A stretch of DNA of 64,000 nt from Blasia pusilla (GCA_050084515.1 CM114271.1:56792001-56856000), one strand, 5' to 3'. Positions 11,866-24,085 are shown, counted from the first letter of the stretch. Program-made: numbers and translations. The notes: generated by a model from the sequence alone, not told the origin.

Positions 11866-14796
11866 GTGCTTCTAGTGACGATTCATGAAAGCTTTCATGT
11901 GCACTCCATAAACCATCGTTCATCCAAAAAACCAACTAGGCATTCATGGCAGTGTAAAAGATGCTATATGCTTAACAAGAAATGCCTACAATTCTGTAGA
12001 GCAAAGGCACGCAACTTACTAGTTAATAAGCTTAAATCGGAGTTTGGGCCAATGACATATCATTGGGCCTTTGCATTTCAGTTCCTTTCTAAGTGGAAGA
12101 CCATATCCAGTAAGTTTATTAAAGACATGCAATGTTGTGGCTATTGCGGTTGTATGATGCTCAGCTCACCACGCAATAGAATGTGTACTCTTACATCAAA
12201 CACCTGTCCACCATATGCACTATGCTATGGTTTTTAAATACCTTACATAATACCAATACAAGGACAGTTCTATGCCTGTGATTTATAAACAACAAACCTG
12301 CCACGGATGATGATAAATGTGTACATGACACCAACGTACATAAGAGAGGTGCTAGCATCAGACCCACTTCACCTTCAACAACTATCCATAGTAGACTCTT
12401 GGATTGGGATCATAACGAAGTATAATGGGTTCCACAAGGGATTTTCCCGTCCTGCATCACTGATCAATAGATTGCCCTCTCGTACCAACTCACCCATTAA
12501 AGAACCCATTGCAGCCAACTGTTCTTAATGTACTCGCAACCAACTTTAATATAAACACTCTCTACAAGGACAACAAATGCTTGCTTGAGCTCTAGGACCC
12601 CTCGTCAGGCCTTGTAGTATTGCTTGCCGCATCAGTTTCCTCTATTATCAAGGCTTCCCAAGAGAAAGGTCAGGTAAATCACTCCATGTCTTATGATCCA
12701 TATCAGCATGAGCTGAATGTCTTACAAGACATCACATATTCTCTACTAGTCCTGCCACGTCGATCATCTGATATATTCAATAATGGAAGTCTATTCTCTA
12801 GAAAGGAGGCAATTTCTAGAGAGAGGTTCTTGATTGACTCCTCTAGGAACTCCTTAGATAAAAGGTTAACAATCAAAAAAGGAAAATTTCCTTTTCTCTT
12901 CCCATATCTCTGCGGATACTTTACAGGCTCTATATCATTTTCTGACTATAAGAGACAAAGATCAAGACAATTTTTTAATCCATTCTCCCTATATAGATCC
13001 TACCCACTCGAAATGCATCAGCTTTGACAGTCTATCTCATTATGTTCTTCGTCTCGATCCCTTATACTTAATAGAGATCTTGATAAAATAACACAAGACA
13101 ATCCAAATCTACCTAAGGAAGACCTTTACCATCAGTTATCCAGGCACTCTCTTAGTCCCCAAGTACCAGGTACACCAGGTTGGCACAGACGTCAACTGAA
13201 AGACATTAAGGCCATGGTAAGGAAGTGGGGCATGCCCCACTTTTTCTTAACATTGACATCTAATGAGATATCTTCCACAAAATGGGCAGAAATTAATGAT
13301 ATAGAGTCCATCCTCAGATTTAATCCAAATTTTACTTGGCGTGATGCCCATGCTGAATGCGCTCAACTTTTTCACACTAGACTCCATACTATTCTCTCCC
13401 AATTTGTTTTCGATGGCCTTAAGATATTAGGCAAGATATTCGACTATGTCCTCAGATATGAGATACAAGGTAAAAGCAGTCTACACTTGCACATGATATT
13501 CTGGGTTGACACAAATGACGTTGATCGTGTAGCTAATTAAATTTGCACATAAATACCTACTAGAAGTACACAAACTTCTACAGACTCACCATGTATAAAA
13601 CAACCAACCTGCCAATCTCTACTTTAAGACTATGTTACACCAAAGAAATTGCACAAGTGGAAGGAAGGTGTCTATATAATCAGAAAGAAGGATCAATGTC
13701 CATACTACAGACTAGGATTCCCATACACCGTTCATCTTGAAAAGAGCCCTTCTATTCACCCTCTAACCAGACGTTGGACGTATTATAAACCTTCTGCTGA
13801 GCATAGGAATGTTATCCCTTACCACCCACTTGTCCTTCTACTTTGGGGAGCATACATGAACCTTCAACATGTTACTAATATTGACTGGTCCTTTTACTCA
13901 ATTGAATATGCACTAAAATCAGAATCCAGAGGTTCAATAGATATTGACTTTGAGATTGCGAGATGCCTAAGACTTGATAGTTTAGATGAAGTAAAACTCA
14001 AACTTATTTATGGTCTTGTGCTAAACCGCTCTGTATCACCCACTGAAGCTACACTCATGTCATTTCAAATTCCTATTATCTTCACATCCCAGTCTGTTCA
14101 GTATATTGATTAAAATCCACTATTACGTCGGATAACATTGTACAAAAATGCTCCTATGCCATGCATTCACCTAGTGGTAACCTACTCCCTTAGACCTGAA
14201 AGCCTAGAATCTACTAACTTTGTGCAGTTCTAGTCAAACTGGTCAGTTTTGAAGAAATCCAAGGGAAATCTACCACCTATTGTCATTGGGATTGATTCAT
14301 TAGGAAATATCATTTGTAACACTACTAGGTTTGTGAGGTTTATAGAGTTTCACCCACTCCACCTGTGGAATGAGTTCTATTATGCCCAGCTTCTTCACAA
14401 CGTGGCATTCAAATATGAGACTGAGCTTGTTTCATCTATTTCGCCCAGATAGACGAAACAAGATCAGTCTCAGATCTGAATGGCATGTTGTGGAGAAGTT
14501 GGGCATAGAAGAACTCAATGAGTGCCTATACCGTAGAGTCATCACAGATATGGACTCTATAGATAGGATCATTAACAATCATGCTATTCAAAATCTCTGG
14601 AGTACTACACATATTGCTGAAGTTCTAAGTAAGACATCAAATATTCTAAAACCATTCTTCTTGGATGACCTTCCTAGCATGGTGAGCAACATTCATCAAA
14701 CAACTAGTACCAATGATTCTCAACTTACAGAGGTTCTTCCTATCCTTGATACTTCAAGACTCAACCTAGAGCAATATTCCTTATATATGAAAAGTT
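11866..14796 (+). mobile_element. Helitron, left part (Rep region), decayed
   Basis: A series of plus-strand frames broken by stops follows the order of a plant Helitron RepHel protein. First comes a Cys-rich N-terminal part (CCGYCGC...CPPYALC), then LHLQQLSIVDSWIGI, which resembles the conserved FSIANGFWIG block. The Rep nuclease domain follows, then the Rep-helicase linker to about 14.8 kb. At about 14,793-14,801 the coding sequence stops and LTR-type sequence begins. The helicase C-terminus reappears at about 30.2 kb. The helicase ATP-binding core was not seen on either side, so DNA has been lost as well as interrupted. Ends (TC at the 5' end, CTRR at the 3' end) were not located. Confidence 0.75.
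12620..14113 (+). pseudogene. Helitron Rep (HUH) domain pseudogene
   Basis: This is the rolling-circle nuclease domain that nicks and joins DNA during Helitron transposition. The domain start reads GMPHFFLTLTSNEISSTKW. The HUH metal-binding motif is HLHMIFW at 13484-13504. The catalytic tyrosine pair appears as FYSIEYALK, with Tyr codons at 13895 and 13907 (YxxxY). The flanking blocks PYHPLVLLLWGAYMN and VKLKLIYGLVLN are also Helitron-like. Stops at about 13027 and 13538, plus a non-coding-like gap to 13649, break it into at least three pieces. The catalytic residues remain legible although the gene is dead. Confidence 0.8.
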
Positions 14797-15345
14797 TTCA
14801 GGTCTTTCAGGATAGATCAATGAGATCTAGTAGACCGCCTTCGCGAGTAGTGAAGGACAAGCTCAGTAGATCGAGGACCAGTTGAGGCCCCGAGAAACTT
14901 GAGAGAGCACGTTTCCCCTTTGTTTCGGCTCATTTGGAGCCATATTAGGAACTTAATATTTTAGGCAAGTACTATTTTGAGTATAGAATTACTTTTCTAT
15001 TTTTGGTAAGTTTCATTGACCTTCTACAACAGGTCAAGAGCCAAGGAGGTGACTTGGGAGCATAGGTTACCATGGAGAGAGTTTGGGAGAGGGGAGGGGT
15101 ATACCTCAAGGAGAGAGAGCTTGAGAGCTCATTCTCTCTTTGTTGAACCTCTTGGCATGAGGCGGCGGAGCTATGGTCTTGCTTGCCTTGTGTGTGTAAC
15201 CCAAACCTCTCATTAGGAGAGTTGATTTGGTTTGACATTGAGAGAGACATGTGAGAGTGCACACATTTGAGAGCTATGGTGTTGAAAGAGAGATTGGATC
15301 ATATTTTACAAAGAGAGAGTGAGTGAGTGAGAGAGCTTCATGGGG
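14797..15345 (+). repeat. LTR-like repeat, copy A
   Basis: This shares long blocks in the same orientation with copies B (29640-30204) and C (32430-33070). Shared blocks include GGATAGATC...GAGATCTAGTAGA, CTCATTTGGAGCCATATT, GGTTACCATGGAGAGAG and CTCTTTGTTGAACCTCTT. Copy A interrupts the Helitron coding sequence. Its 3' boundary is unclear because similarity to B and C fades after GAGAGATTGGATCATATTTT. Confidence 0.7.
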
Positions 15346-17620
15346 TTGCTCGATGTTTGGTGCAGGTTGGGGGATCGTGTTCCCCGCTTCATGGCTCATG
15401 GGAGTGCTCACCGGAGCAAGAGCCTAGCGCTGCTCAGAGCCGCGTTCGGCCGTTGTCCACCATTTGCTTGCCATTGCCTCCATTACGGTGTCGTGTTGAG
15501 AGCCTTTCTTTGAGTAAGGGCGAACCTTCTAGCTACAACAAACGTGGTTGTTGCAAGTCAAACTCTATAAGAATTTCTCTTTTTTTAGTACAAAATTATT
15601 ATGTAAACTCTCCATTCTCTCACGACAGGAATCATGAATGGTAGTGCCGAGGCGATCACTTCTTCATAACATGGAGCCTCGAAATTCCTAACTATGAAAT
15701 TCATGTAAACTACTTTATGTTTGTACTCAAGGAAAATAGCACAACTAGTATGAAACCCTAATCGAGCAGGCCTATTGACGTCCATGGATAGCTATATAAG
15801 GACATACAAACTGCAATCCCATGTCCTTCCGTACATGATAATAGGAAGAATCATCGGAGTTGGAGATTGCATGACTTGGTTCATGAACACGTCTTGTAAT
15901 GTACAAGAAGTATAAAAATTGATGTTTTTACAATAATTTAATGAGTTCGATTCCCAAGAGGATCACGATTATGTGAAAGAGAGTTCAAGATGGCATTTAT
16001 CTTGCAATAGTTGTAGTTAAGTGTATGCAATTTGGATTCAATGACTTCTCAGATATTCTTCTCTCTATTAGTACCAAGATTTCTTTCCTTGATTCTCTCC
16101 AGTGGAATTGAATTCACGCTCACGTAGATCTTCACTCAACACCAAAGAACCTCACAAAGACCTCAACAAGAAGCTGGCTTCTCCTACTTTCGGAACTCAA
16201 TCCGTCTAGGCGGGCTACTCTCTATCAAACAGATTTCTTACAGCTTGTTGTTGATTATTCTAATGATGAAAGTGTTCTCATGATTCACTCTTCACTTTGC
16301 AGACCCAATGAGAATTCTTAGACATATGCATCGCACATAAGAATGAAGAAATGATTTCTTTACTACTCCATCAAGAATGAGAAAGCTTCAAAGTGTATAC
16401 AAGCTTGAGAGGGTACTACTTCCTTGCTCAGACCATTCCTACAGCATGACGACTTCGCGAAAGAATGATGATAGCTACTTTCATGCTTCTTAAATATCTT
16501 CTGAGGCAGTAGTAGGTCTAAAGATCTAAAGCGTCTCTTAGGAATCTAGTGTCTATTGAGAGTTTGTAACTACCTTGATCTACGGTTCTCTTATCTTTTC
16601 CTATGATCGCTATGAATCCGTTAGGCATAACTGTCCTAACTTCCTATCTACTCCAAAAAGTCAGGCCTCTTCCTAGCCTAATTATTGTAATGGTGTGCCG
16701 CTTGAAATCACAACAAGTCTTAGCTTTGCTTCGTTGCAAAGTCTGAACTTCTTCTTCTTCCTTTGAGGACGAAGCTCTTCCTCTTGGTCTGATGACGAAG
16801 CGCTGCATTCTTCGCGCTTGTTCCAAGTGCTTTGTTCTTCGTTCTTTGCTGAAGAGCAAAGTACTTCTTCCTCTTCTTCTTCATCATGCTTCATTCAAGA
16901 GCAAAGCACTTCATAAACGAGTTCTTAATAAGGCTTCGTTGTCTTTTCCAAGCTTCGCTCTCAGTCTTTAGACTTCGTTACCGCATTTCCCTCTCCTCAA
17001 ACCATCCTCTATTTCTAGTATGACTAAACTCATTTAAGGTGACAAGTCTCGCATTTCCACACATACCACACTCTAGAAAACTCCCCAAGAATAGACCAAG
17101 GTCAAGTTACTCTCTATAAGGACGATAATCCCCTCTCATTGGAAGAGCAAGCAATCCCAAAGCCATACACTCAAGAGTGACATGAGAGACTCAAGATGTG
17201 AAGTAGAAAGTGATGAACCCTTGAAGGTCCCTCCTCTTTATATACTCACAAGGGATCCACAAGAGTACAAAATATGGCTAATCTTATCTTGTGCCACATG
17301 GTTTCCTCTCAAGGCTTAGCCAATCACATTTTGATATAAGTAGATTACCTCTTATCTCTTCCAAAATATCCTCTTTTACTCCCTTTATATCTTCCAAACT
17401 ACCCCACCAACCCTAGCCACCAACCAAGACTACTTTTGTTTTTGTTTTATTAAAGCACCAACCCCAGTACTGTAGTTTTCTAATCCCATCTTTTATTTAT
17501 TATTTCTTTTTCTAAAGTTGGGAGCGTGCAAATGAGTCACCCTAAAGAGGTTTAAACATGGGAATTTTATTTTCTTAGGCTAATTTATTTCATACTAATA
17601 AAACTCTCTCTAACACTTTA
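15346..17620. other. Retroelement-derived non-coding DNA
   Basis: No supported gene. On the plus strand, GCTATATAAGGAC at about 15.79 kb is TATA-like. On the minus strand, TATATAAAGAGGAGG near 17.24 kb is also TATA-like, so parts may be LTRs or leaders of unidentified elements. A CTTCTTCTT-rich stretch (16.74-16.91 kb) produces acidic low-complexity frames that I do not take as genes. Confidence 0.4.
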
Positions 17621-18584
17621 TGATAGAGGAGTTTATATAGCGGATGATTTTACAATACGACAAGGTAGTGGAGGATCTTCCACGACCACCGTTGATTCTC
17701 TTACTTGCGCCGCCACCACGTACTTTGGTTTGGCCGCCACCGTCATCACAGTTTCGTCATCAACTAGTGATGATAGGTGATCTCGGGTTATGGTGTTTGA
17801 GTTTTCATTTCATGTTGCTATGTTGTGATTGGTAGCCGCTCGACGACGATTGAGTATCGTGCCGTGACGCCCGTAGCCGCAACGCGCCGCCGATTGCTGC
17901 GTTGTGCCGCTTGTGGCCGCACCGCACCGTCTCGATCGCGGAGCCGCTTCTTCACTAAGGAGCACAAAATGTGAATTGCTGATTGAAGAGGGTATGCCAC
18001 CGAGTGCCGCACCCCATTCCCAAGTGCCGTATCGTTTGTAGCGGTTCCCGGCCGCTAGTGCCGCACCGGACCGCTGAACCTACACCACACATCGAGGAGA
18101 TTTGAGCACTGTAAGGACGAGAGGAGAACGACTTGTTGATTGGAGGAATTATCTTCACGATCGAGATGGGATCGACATTTGCAATTGCAGAGGAGCGACA
18201 TTATTATCAGGTTACCCATTCTGGTCTCTTACCCTGCACGTGTGAGAGATTTCCGGATATTGGGAAGTTATTTGGGATATTGAGTTTCGTGCTGATGCAC
18301 AGAGCATCAATGATGTATGGGTTTAGGGGACATAGACCTGTGTGGGATGTCTAGAGTTGAGGATGGTTTGTCGATGAGACGATAGATCAGTTGATTTTCT
18401 GGACCGCGCCGCTTGTTGCTGCACAACACACGTCTCAGTGAGAGAGTGTAGATTGAGTGCCGCATAATTAGTTTTAGTGATTGAGGTATTACTTGCGAGA
18501 TTGAGAGTGATCGTGTGAGAGAGGCACGAGGGCCATCACGGCATCCTTTTGGGATTTTGAGAGGGGAGGTAGTGGACCTGAGAG
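17621..18584 (+). other. Probable 5' leader of the plus-strand gypsy copy
   Basis: Composition becomes GC-richer, and the motif TGCCGCACC and close variants recur (near 17.9, 18.0, 18.06 and 18.46 kb). No open frame of note is present until gag begins. TTTATATAG at about 17,632 could be a TATA box. A primer-binding site complementary to initiator tRNA-Met was looked for and not found. Confidence 0.4.
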
Positions 18585-20047
18585 TAGCTCTAGAGGGTTT
18601 ACCCGGAGTTGTGCGAGGTTTCGAGGGTCTCTACGTGAGAGACCACTTGGATCTCCTTCTGTGTCATCTTCAGACGAGGGAGAGTGTGTAGAGGAGTGTG
18701 TTAGTGATCCACCGTACACATCGAGTGGTCCTACCAGTTGGGCGTATGAGATGGATGACCGGGGTACAGGACCGCGTAGGTTTTTGGGTGTTGTAAGCAC
18801 TATAGAGCTACACGACTTCATTGCGTAGTTTAGGAGTTGGTGTAACTCACCGCGGGCTAAGAACTCTAGAGAGTTCAACCTGTTTACAGCATGGAACAGT
18901 ATGTTCTAGCATTTAGAGGGGGCGCCCATGGACGATTATCATGAGTTCTCCCATAGATATGCCCAGGAGATTGAGGCATGGCGACTCTACTATGACCCAC
19001 ACTATGTGTCATGGACGGAGCCGTTCCCATATGAGTGAGGAGGAGTCAGAAGAGGCTACTTCCTCTTCCACTAGTGATGTTTTAGGAGGGATCACTCATA
19101 TTGGAGCAGTTGCACCGTCTAGTCGGGTTCCTCCCAGGTTCAACCCCATGGTTGAGTTCTTCGCTAAGTTGAGGGCGAGCTACCAGGGGGTACGGACGGA
19201 GAAGTTGCGGAGCATCCACAACTTCCAGAGGAGCCCGGGTGAGAGTCTGCGTGAGGCTTACACTCGCTTGCGCCGGTTGATCAACGTCACTCAAGGGGTG
19301 ACAGAGGCTCAGGTTATCTAGTCATGGTACGCAATGCTGGACCGGACCCTACAGACATAGGTGCTGGAGGGGGTGCTTCTTATGAACACCTTCTCTACGT
19401 TGAGAGATGTTTTTAGGACCGCCGAGAATATTGAGCGCAACATGGCGGAGGAGAGCATAGCCACCATGGGTTTTGGGCGAGAGCAGTCACGATTGTGTGC
19501 ACCACCACTGCAGCAACGTGGACTCTAAGATATGTTGATTGTGGCATCACAAGCTCAGAGAGGATACCAAGAGGTCGTGCCATAGTGACCTGCGCCTTCA
19601 TTTGCGGCTCAGCAGCAACCACCTACGATTACTTGTTGGTCATGTGGTGGAGCCCATCATCAGGGTGATTGCACTCGTGAGGGTCATGGACGTGTGCCTC
19701 AGCATGGAGGAGGAGATGGTGATGCACCGAGAGGTTATCAGTGTGACTATTGTCAGAGGTATGGTCATACACGCGCCAGGTGTTTCAATTTACACCCTGA
19801 GTTACGTCCGGACCGAGGGCCAGAGAGGGCACCAGAGCAAGTAGCCGGTCCGGGTGGGCCTAGAGATCGTGCACCAAGTGGTCCCGTTGGGGGACAGGAG
19901 CTAGAGTTGCCTGATAGGGTGGTGGAGCTGCCCGTGGAGGAGGTAGAGTCCCACCACCTAGACGCATCAAGGGAGACGCCAGGCGTGAGGTTGGGATGGC
20001 TGCTCAGATATAGGAGCTACAGGAGCAGATTTCCGCTATGGCATTGA
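18585..20047 (+). pseudogene. gag (capsid and zinc-knuckle nucleocapsid), plus copy
   Basis: The capsid part reads RRFLGVVSTIELHDFIA, EFNLFTAWNSMF and HLEGAPMDDYHEFSHRYAQE, a Ty3/gypsy gag layout also present in the minus copy. After a frameshift near 19.03 kb it continues through FFAKLRASYQGVRTEKLRS and SPGESLREAYTRLRRLI. Two CCHC zinc knuckles follow: CWSCGGAHHQGDC (19633-19671) and the canonical CDYCQRYGHTRARC (19742-19783). Gag packages element RNA and forms the virus-like particle. Internal stops near 18.82, 18.91, 19.32 and 19.53 kb kill the frame. Confidence 0.8.
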
Positions 20048-20309
20048 GGTTGTCCGATGCTGGATCCGTGGCATCGACATCATATAGAGCAGCCAGAGAT
20101 ATGGAGGATCATGGTTGCCCAGATGGAGGCCGCCGCAGTTGTGATGCGTGGAGCAACCGCAGAGTTGAATCCACAGCGAGGGGAAGCCAGGAAATACCAG
20201 GCTTCCTCAGTCTTTCACGTTGTCCAAGGCGATGCGGACCCCATCGATGGATCCTGATCAAAGTTCCTAGAGAGTTGGTGATGTTGTTGGTGTGCAGGCA
20301 TAGAGGGCA

Positions 20310-21230
20310 ATGGAAGAAGCGAGTGTGATGACTCCTATTGCTGATACTCAGGAGGGGCATGTGTCGAGCATGTTGTTGGGGTCCGCCACCGTTGTGTACC
20401 GCGCTCCTTTGTTTTTTGCTTCCGATGTTATGACGTTGGGAGGTACGCCCGCCGAGGTTTTTTGGTTGGTCGCTACGCTATGTGAGCGTGGAGTTGGAGT
20501 TCCTACATCTCGTTCAGAGGTGATTGTAGAGGAGGTGATGGGCTTGTCCTTGGAGCTGATGCTTGGGCCGTCCATGTCACATTCATGGTAGGCTACAGCT
20601 CCTAGGATGGCAGAGATGCCTGATAGACCTGCGATAGAGCGTGCCATGGCTTCTCTTAGTGTTGTTTTGCTGGATAACCGGGGAAAGGTCTTCCAATTGG
20701 TGAGTTCAGGTAGAGATTTTAGTCCGCAGTGCGTCTTGTTGGATTCAAGAGCGCAACCCCTGATGTTGGGGAAAGCGTCATTCAGAGGATTGGGCTTGAC
20801 GAGAGCCGATGTGGAGCGTTGTCCATTTTGGATACAGACATCCTTGGATGGAGCGAGTACCACACAGTATATCACCCGAAAAGAGGTTGTGGTGAGGTTT
20901 TTCCCGGGACATCCTACAAATAAGTCTGTGGTGTGAGCCAAGGCGATAGTGATTGATGGAGAGTCCTACGACGTCTTGGTTGGTGGAGTAATGTTATACC
21001 CGATGGTGTTTTCCCTGGATTACTGGGAGGAGTCAACGTCCTACAGACCAGGATGGCAGTCAGGTGATGGGCGCCTTAGCTCATTACCCATTCGATTCAC
21101 AGGTGCAGTGATCGAGCGACGGCCAGGAGAGATGGCGACCTTAGCAACATTTACCAGTGCCATCACTTGGCCTAGTGATTTGATTGAGGGACATGTAAGA
21201 ATGGGAGTATCCTCTACATGAACATGCAGA
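20310..21230 (+). pseudogene. Linker and aspartic protease region, plus copy
   Basis: A linker conserved with the minus copy (VFWLVATLCERG) leads to VVLLDN and the protease active-site region. That region reads VLLDSRAQPLMLGK, with the catalytic triad position at 20742-20750. The usual Asp-Ser-Gly is Asp-Ser-Arg here, so this copy lacks a canonical active site. The minus copy still has Asp-Ser-Gly. The region continues with a conserved YDVLVGG...LYP block. The protease would process the gag-pol polyprotein. A stop lies at 20,934-20,936. Confidence 0.7.
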
Positions 21231-21429
21231 GGATACTCCCGTTCCTGATATTTCTATGGAGAGGAGTGTCATGGTAGCTGCATCAGTCCGTGGAGGAGAG
21301 GTGCCGTTGTGGGGCTCGACTGAGGAGCTTCGACGCTTAGCCATTCAGCATGTGCAGACCGCGTAGAGCGAGATGTTTGCATTAGAGTGTGACGGGTCAG
21401 AGGAACCCTAGGAAGGCCGGAGTGATGCT

Positions 21430-22696
21430 ATGACCCCTTTGGACACCACCCCGATTGTGTGGTGCATCCCAGAGGAGGCTACTTGGGTGTTGGATCTCTT
21501 TGGAAGGATCAACATTGGTTTAGCTGGTATTTTTCATGCTGGAATGCGCGTGCAGCAATATTTGTATGTGGAGATTGATGATGTTGCGAGGTGCGCTTCG
21601 CTTAACCAGATGGCGCAATTACGCCTCCGTTGTCCCGACTTTTTGTCTGCGTCCGCCATTCAGGGTTACTAGAGTCCCCTACCGAGGGACATTTCATTGT
21701 TGGGGGCGCAGGACTTGGAGCGGTTAGGGACCATAGACTTGGTCATTTCTGGTTGGCCGTGTCAGGGCTAATCGAGTGCTGGACGAGGTAGCGGGCTAGC
21801 TTACATTCGGTCCAGGTTGTTTTGGGAGATGATGCAGATCTTGCAACATTTACAGGAGCATCAGCCTTGTTCTCCAGCATACATTTGGGAGAATATGCCA
21901 ATTTTGGGCGATTCGAGGTCCCACGTGGTGACGAGTGCACATCAGGTGCGCGCATGGATCGACTCGGCAGTTTTTTTGGATGAGGTGAGTGTGGATTCAC
22001 GAGCACATCGCCCGCGTCTTTGGTGGACCAACTTGGTACCACACGAGGTGTTGCGGAGCGCATATACGAAAGTGGAGCGCCCCTCTAATTTGTTGGTGGA
22101 TTCTATATTGGATCCGGGCTGTCGATCACAGGCAATGAGGCTAGATGATCGACCGCCGTTGATTGTAGTCAACAGGATTGGCAAGCCACAGGCAGCCTTT
22201 CCCACATTGGTGAGTTTTCCGGCTTCCTATGCATTCAAGGAGGCCAGACTTGGCTTGGTTTGGGATGATCAAGTACAGAGGTTGGTAGAGCCTAACGTTG
22301 ATGAGCGAGAGCGAGCGATTGGGATTCCCCATAGGAGTGACGGCAGTACCATCACTATCAAAGGCATCACGACGTCATGTCTTGGATCAAGCGATGGACC
22401 TGAACTACTTGACATGGATTTTCAACTTGGGAGTAGATGAGCAGCGTCGTTTGAGGATGCGACAGATCACAGCTATTGCGTTGGTGAGCCCCATGCCTAC
22501 CGAGACAGTTGAGGCAGTGGCTGGGGGTAAGATTCGAGGACATCGACACACCAAGGGTGATCGGGAGAGACACCCTTGGACTTCTTGGGATGTTTTGCAA
22601 GCACGCCAGGAGACGATAGCCACATCATCGAGCGTGGTTTCGGGTACTGCACGTGGAGATGAGAGTTCTATTCTCCGAGATGGGGTTGTACCATAG
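21430..22696 (+). pseudogene. C5 cytosine DNA methyltransferase domain, plus copy
   Basis: This enzyme family transfers a methyl group from S-adenosylmethionine to carbon 5 of cytosine in DNA. Motif I (SAM binding) is WVLDLFGRINIGLAG, from about 21484. Motif IV is DLVISGWPCQG with the catalytic Cys codon at 21760-21762. Motif VI is ENM at 21889-21897. A motif VIII-like block reads SRAHRPRLWWTNL. The C-terminal IX/X region, DQAMDLNYLTWIFNLG, is reached after a frameshift near 22,328. Motif I precedes IV and VI, unlike the rearranged DRM enzymes. Stops at 21670-21672 and 21769-21771 and the frameshift inactivate it. No PWWP, ADD, BAH, chromo or UBA domain is visible. It lies between protease and RT, in the orientation of the element. 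Confidence 0.88.
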
Positions 22697-22823
22697 CAAC
22701 CACTTACATTATCGCCGGAGAGTCTTATCCTAGTTACGATGGAGACTTGGGAGCCAAATATGGATCCCAAGTTGACAGGGGGAGAGCGACGTCAGATACA
22801 CTAGTTCCTTAGGAGTTATAGGA

Positions 22824-23725
22824 GTTATTTTGCATTTAGTATGCATGGTTTGGATACCCTGAAGGATCCAGGGATCCGCATTGAGTTGTCGAGTCACATG
22901 TCGATCTTCAGACGACCCTATAGGTACAGTGATATGGAGAGGGCTCTGATTCAGAGTAAGAGCTAGGACTTAGTTGGAGCAGGACTAGTGGAGATGTTGC
23001 ATAGAGAGAGTGCATCTTTCACTCTCATGCCCGCCAAGAAGGATGTGCATGGCAACTGAATAGATAGGCGGATGTGTGGAGATTACCGACCTATCAATCG
23101 GTATACGAATTCCAATAGGTATGCCATGCCCACCCCTGAGGATATCTTTGATGCGATTGGGCATACAAAGGTCTTTAATTCATTGGATTTGCGAGCCAGA
23201 TACCATCAGTTGCCTATCAGATTGGAGGACAGGCAGAAGACGGCATTTTGGGGCATCGATCCTTATGGGAAGGATTGTTTGTACTAGTGGCGGTTCTTAC
23301 CATTCGGGTTAAAGAATGCCCTGGCTGAGTTTTAGAGGGTCATGGATAGGATCTTGGCAGGTCTGGATTTTGCTAGGTGTTATATTGATGACATCGTAGT
23401 CTTTAGCACCATGGTTGAGGAGCATGAGCGACATCTAGAGGAGGTGTTTTGACGATTGCAGTTACATGGGCTGAAGCTACATCCACGCAAGTGCAAGTTC
23501 TTATACGACCAGATTGAGTACTTGGGTCATACGATATACCTAGGGGGCCTTGGTGTGCAACAGATAAAATTAGAGGCTATTTCACGCATTCCACGCCCTA
23601 CAGATGTGAGTCAAGTTCGTGCATTCATGGGATTGGCGAACTTTTATCGAAGATACGTTAAGGGTTATAGCTTGATCGCAAAGCCGTTGACCTTGCTGAC
23701 CAAGGTGGATCAGGAGTGGCACTAG
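22824..23725 (+). pseudogene. Ty3/gypsy reverse transcriptase, plus copy
   Basis: This would be the RNA-dependent DNA polymerase of the element. The N-terminal part reads FRRPYRYSDMERALIQ. The core follows: RRMCGDYRPINRY, YAMPTPEDIFDAIGHTKVFN, SLDLRARYHQLP, KTAFWGIDPYG and FLPFGLKNA. The catalytic YIDD box is at 23381-23392 in CYIDDIVVFS, followed by LHPRKCKF and AFMGLANFYRRYVKGYS. Stops at about 22,963, 23,058, 23,285, 23,333 and 23,450 break it. The last residues before the insertion are LLTKVDQEWH, just short of the RNase H junction. Confidence 0.88.
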
Positions 23726-24085
23726 GGGGATGGTCATAACATTTCCTTCACCTGAAAGAGCGCCCCATTTGGTACTTGAGTTCCAAATGTCCTTGGCTCA
23801 CTCCTTCCTTTCTCACTTCACAAAGGAATGACGGAATAGGAACTTGAGTTCCGATTGCTCACTCCTCCCTTTCTACTTCACACGCCCCGTCGTGCCGCAC
23901 CTGAAAGAAAATCCATGCCCACTTGAACAAGCCATATAATAGGAACTAAAATTTTAATTCTTCCTCCTTCCTCTTGCCGCGCCTGAAGAAGAGTCATGCC
24001 CCACTTGAGAAGCCACGGAATGGGAACTTGAGTTCCGATTATTCTCTCCTTTCTCTAAACGTCGTGATGCACATTACCTCCTCAA
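23722..24085. repeat. 364-base insertion with internal repeats inside the RT/RNase H region
   Basis: Coding sequence breaks after QEWH and resumes with QERAFQMLKERL, a normal continuation in gypsy elements. The material between does not belong. It has three imperfect units containing GGAACTTGAGTTCC or a variant, each followed by a CTCC/CTTTCT-rich tract and a CACCTGAA- or CGCCTGAA-type start. A related palindromic block (CATTTGGAACTAGAGTTCC) sits beside the 207-bp satellite at 46.9 kb. Confidence 0.65.

Noticed and set aside
16644-16894. Glu-rich minus-strand frames
   Set aside because: They are produced by a CTTCTT-type low-complexity tract.
17621-18584. A tRNA-Met primer-binding site for the plus gypsy copy
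   Set aside because: The expected TGGTATCAGAGC-type sequence was looked for and not found, so no PBS is claimed.
21430-22696. Assignment of the retroelement methyltransferase to the DRM class
   Set aside because: DRM enzymes have motifs VI-X before I-V. Here motif I comes first and IV, VI and IX/X follow, in both copies.
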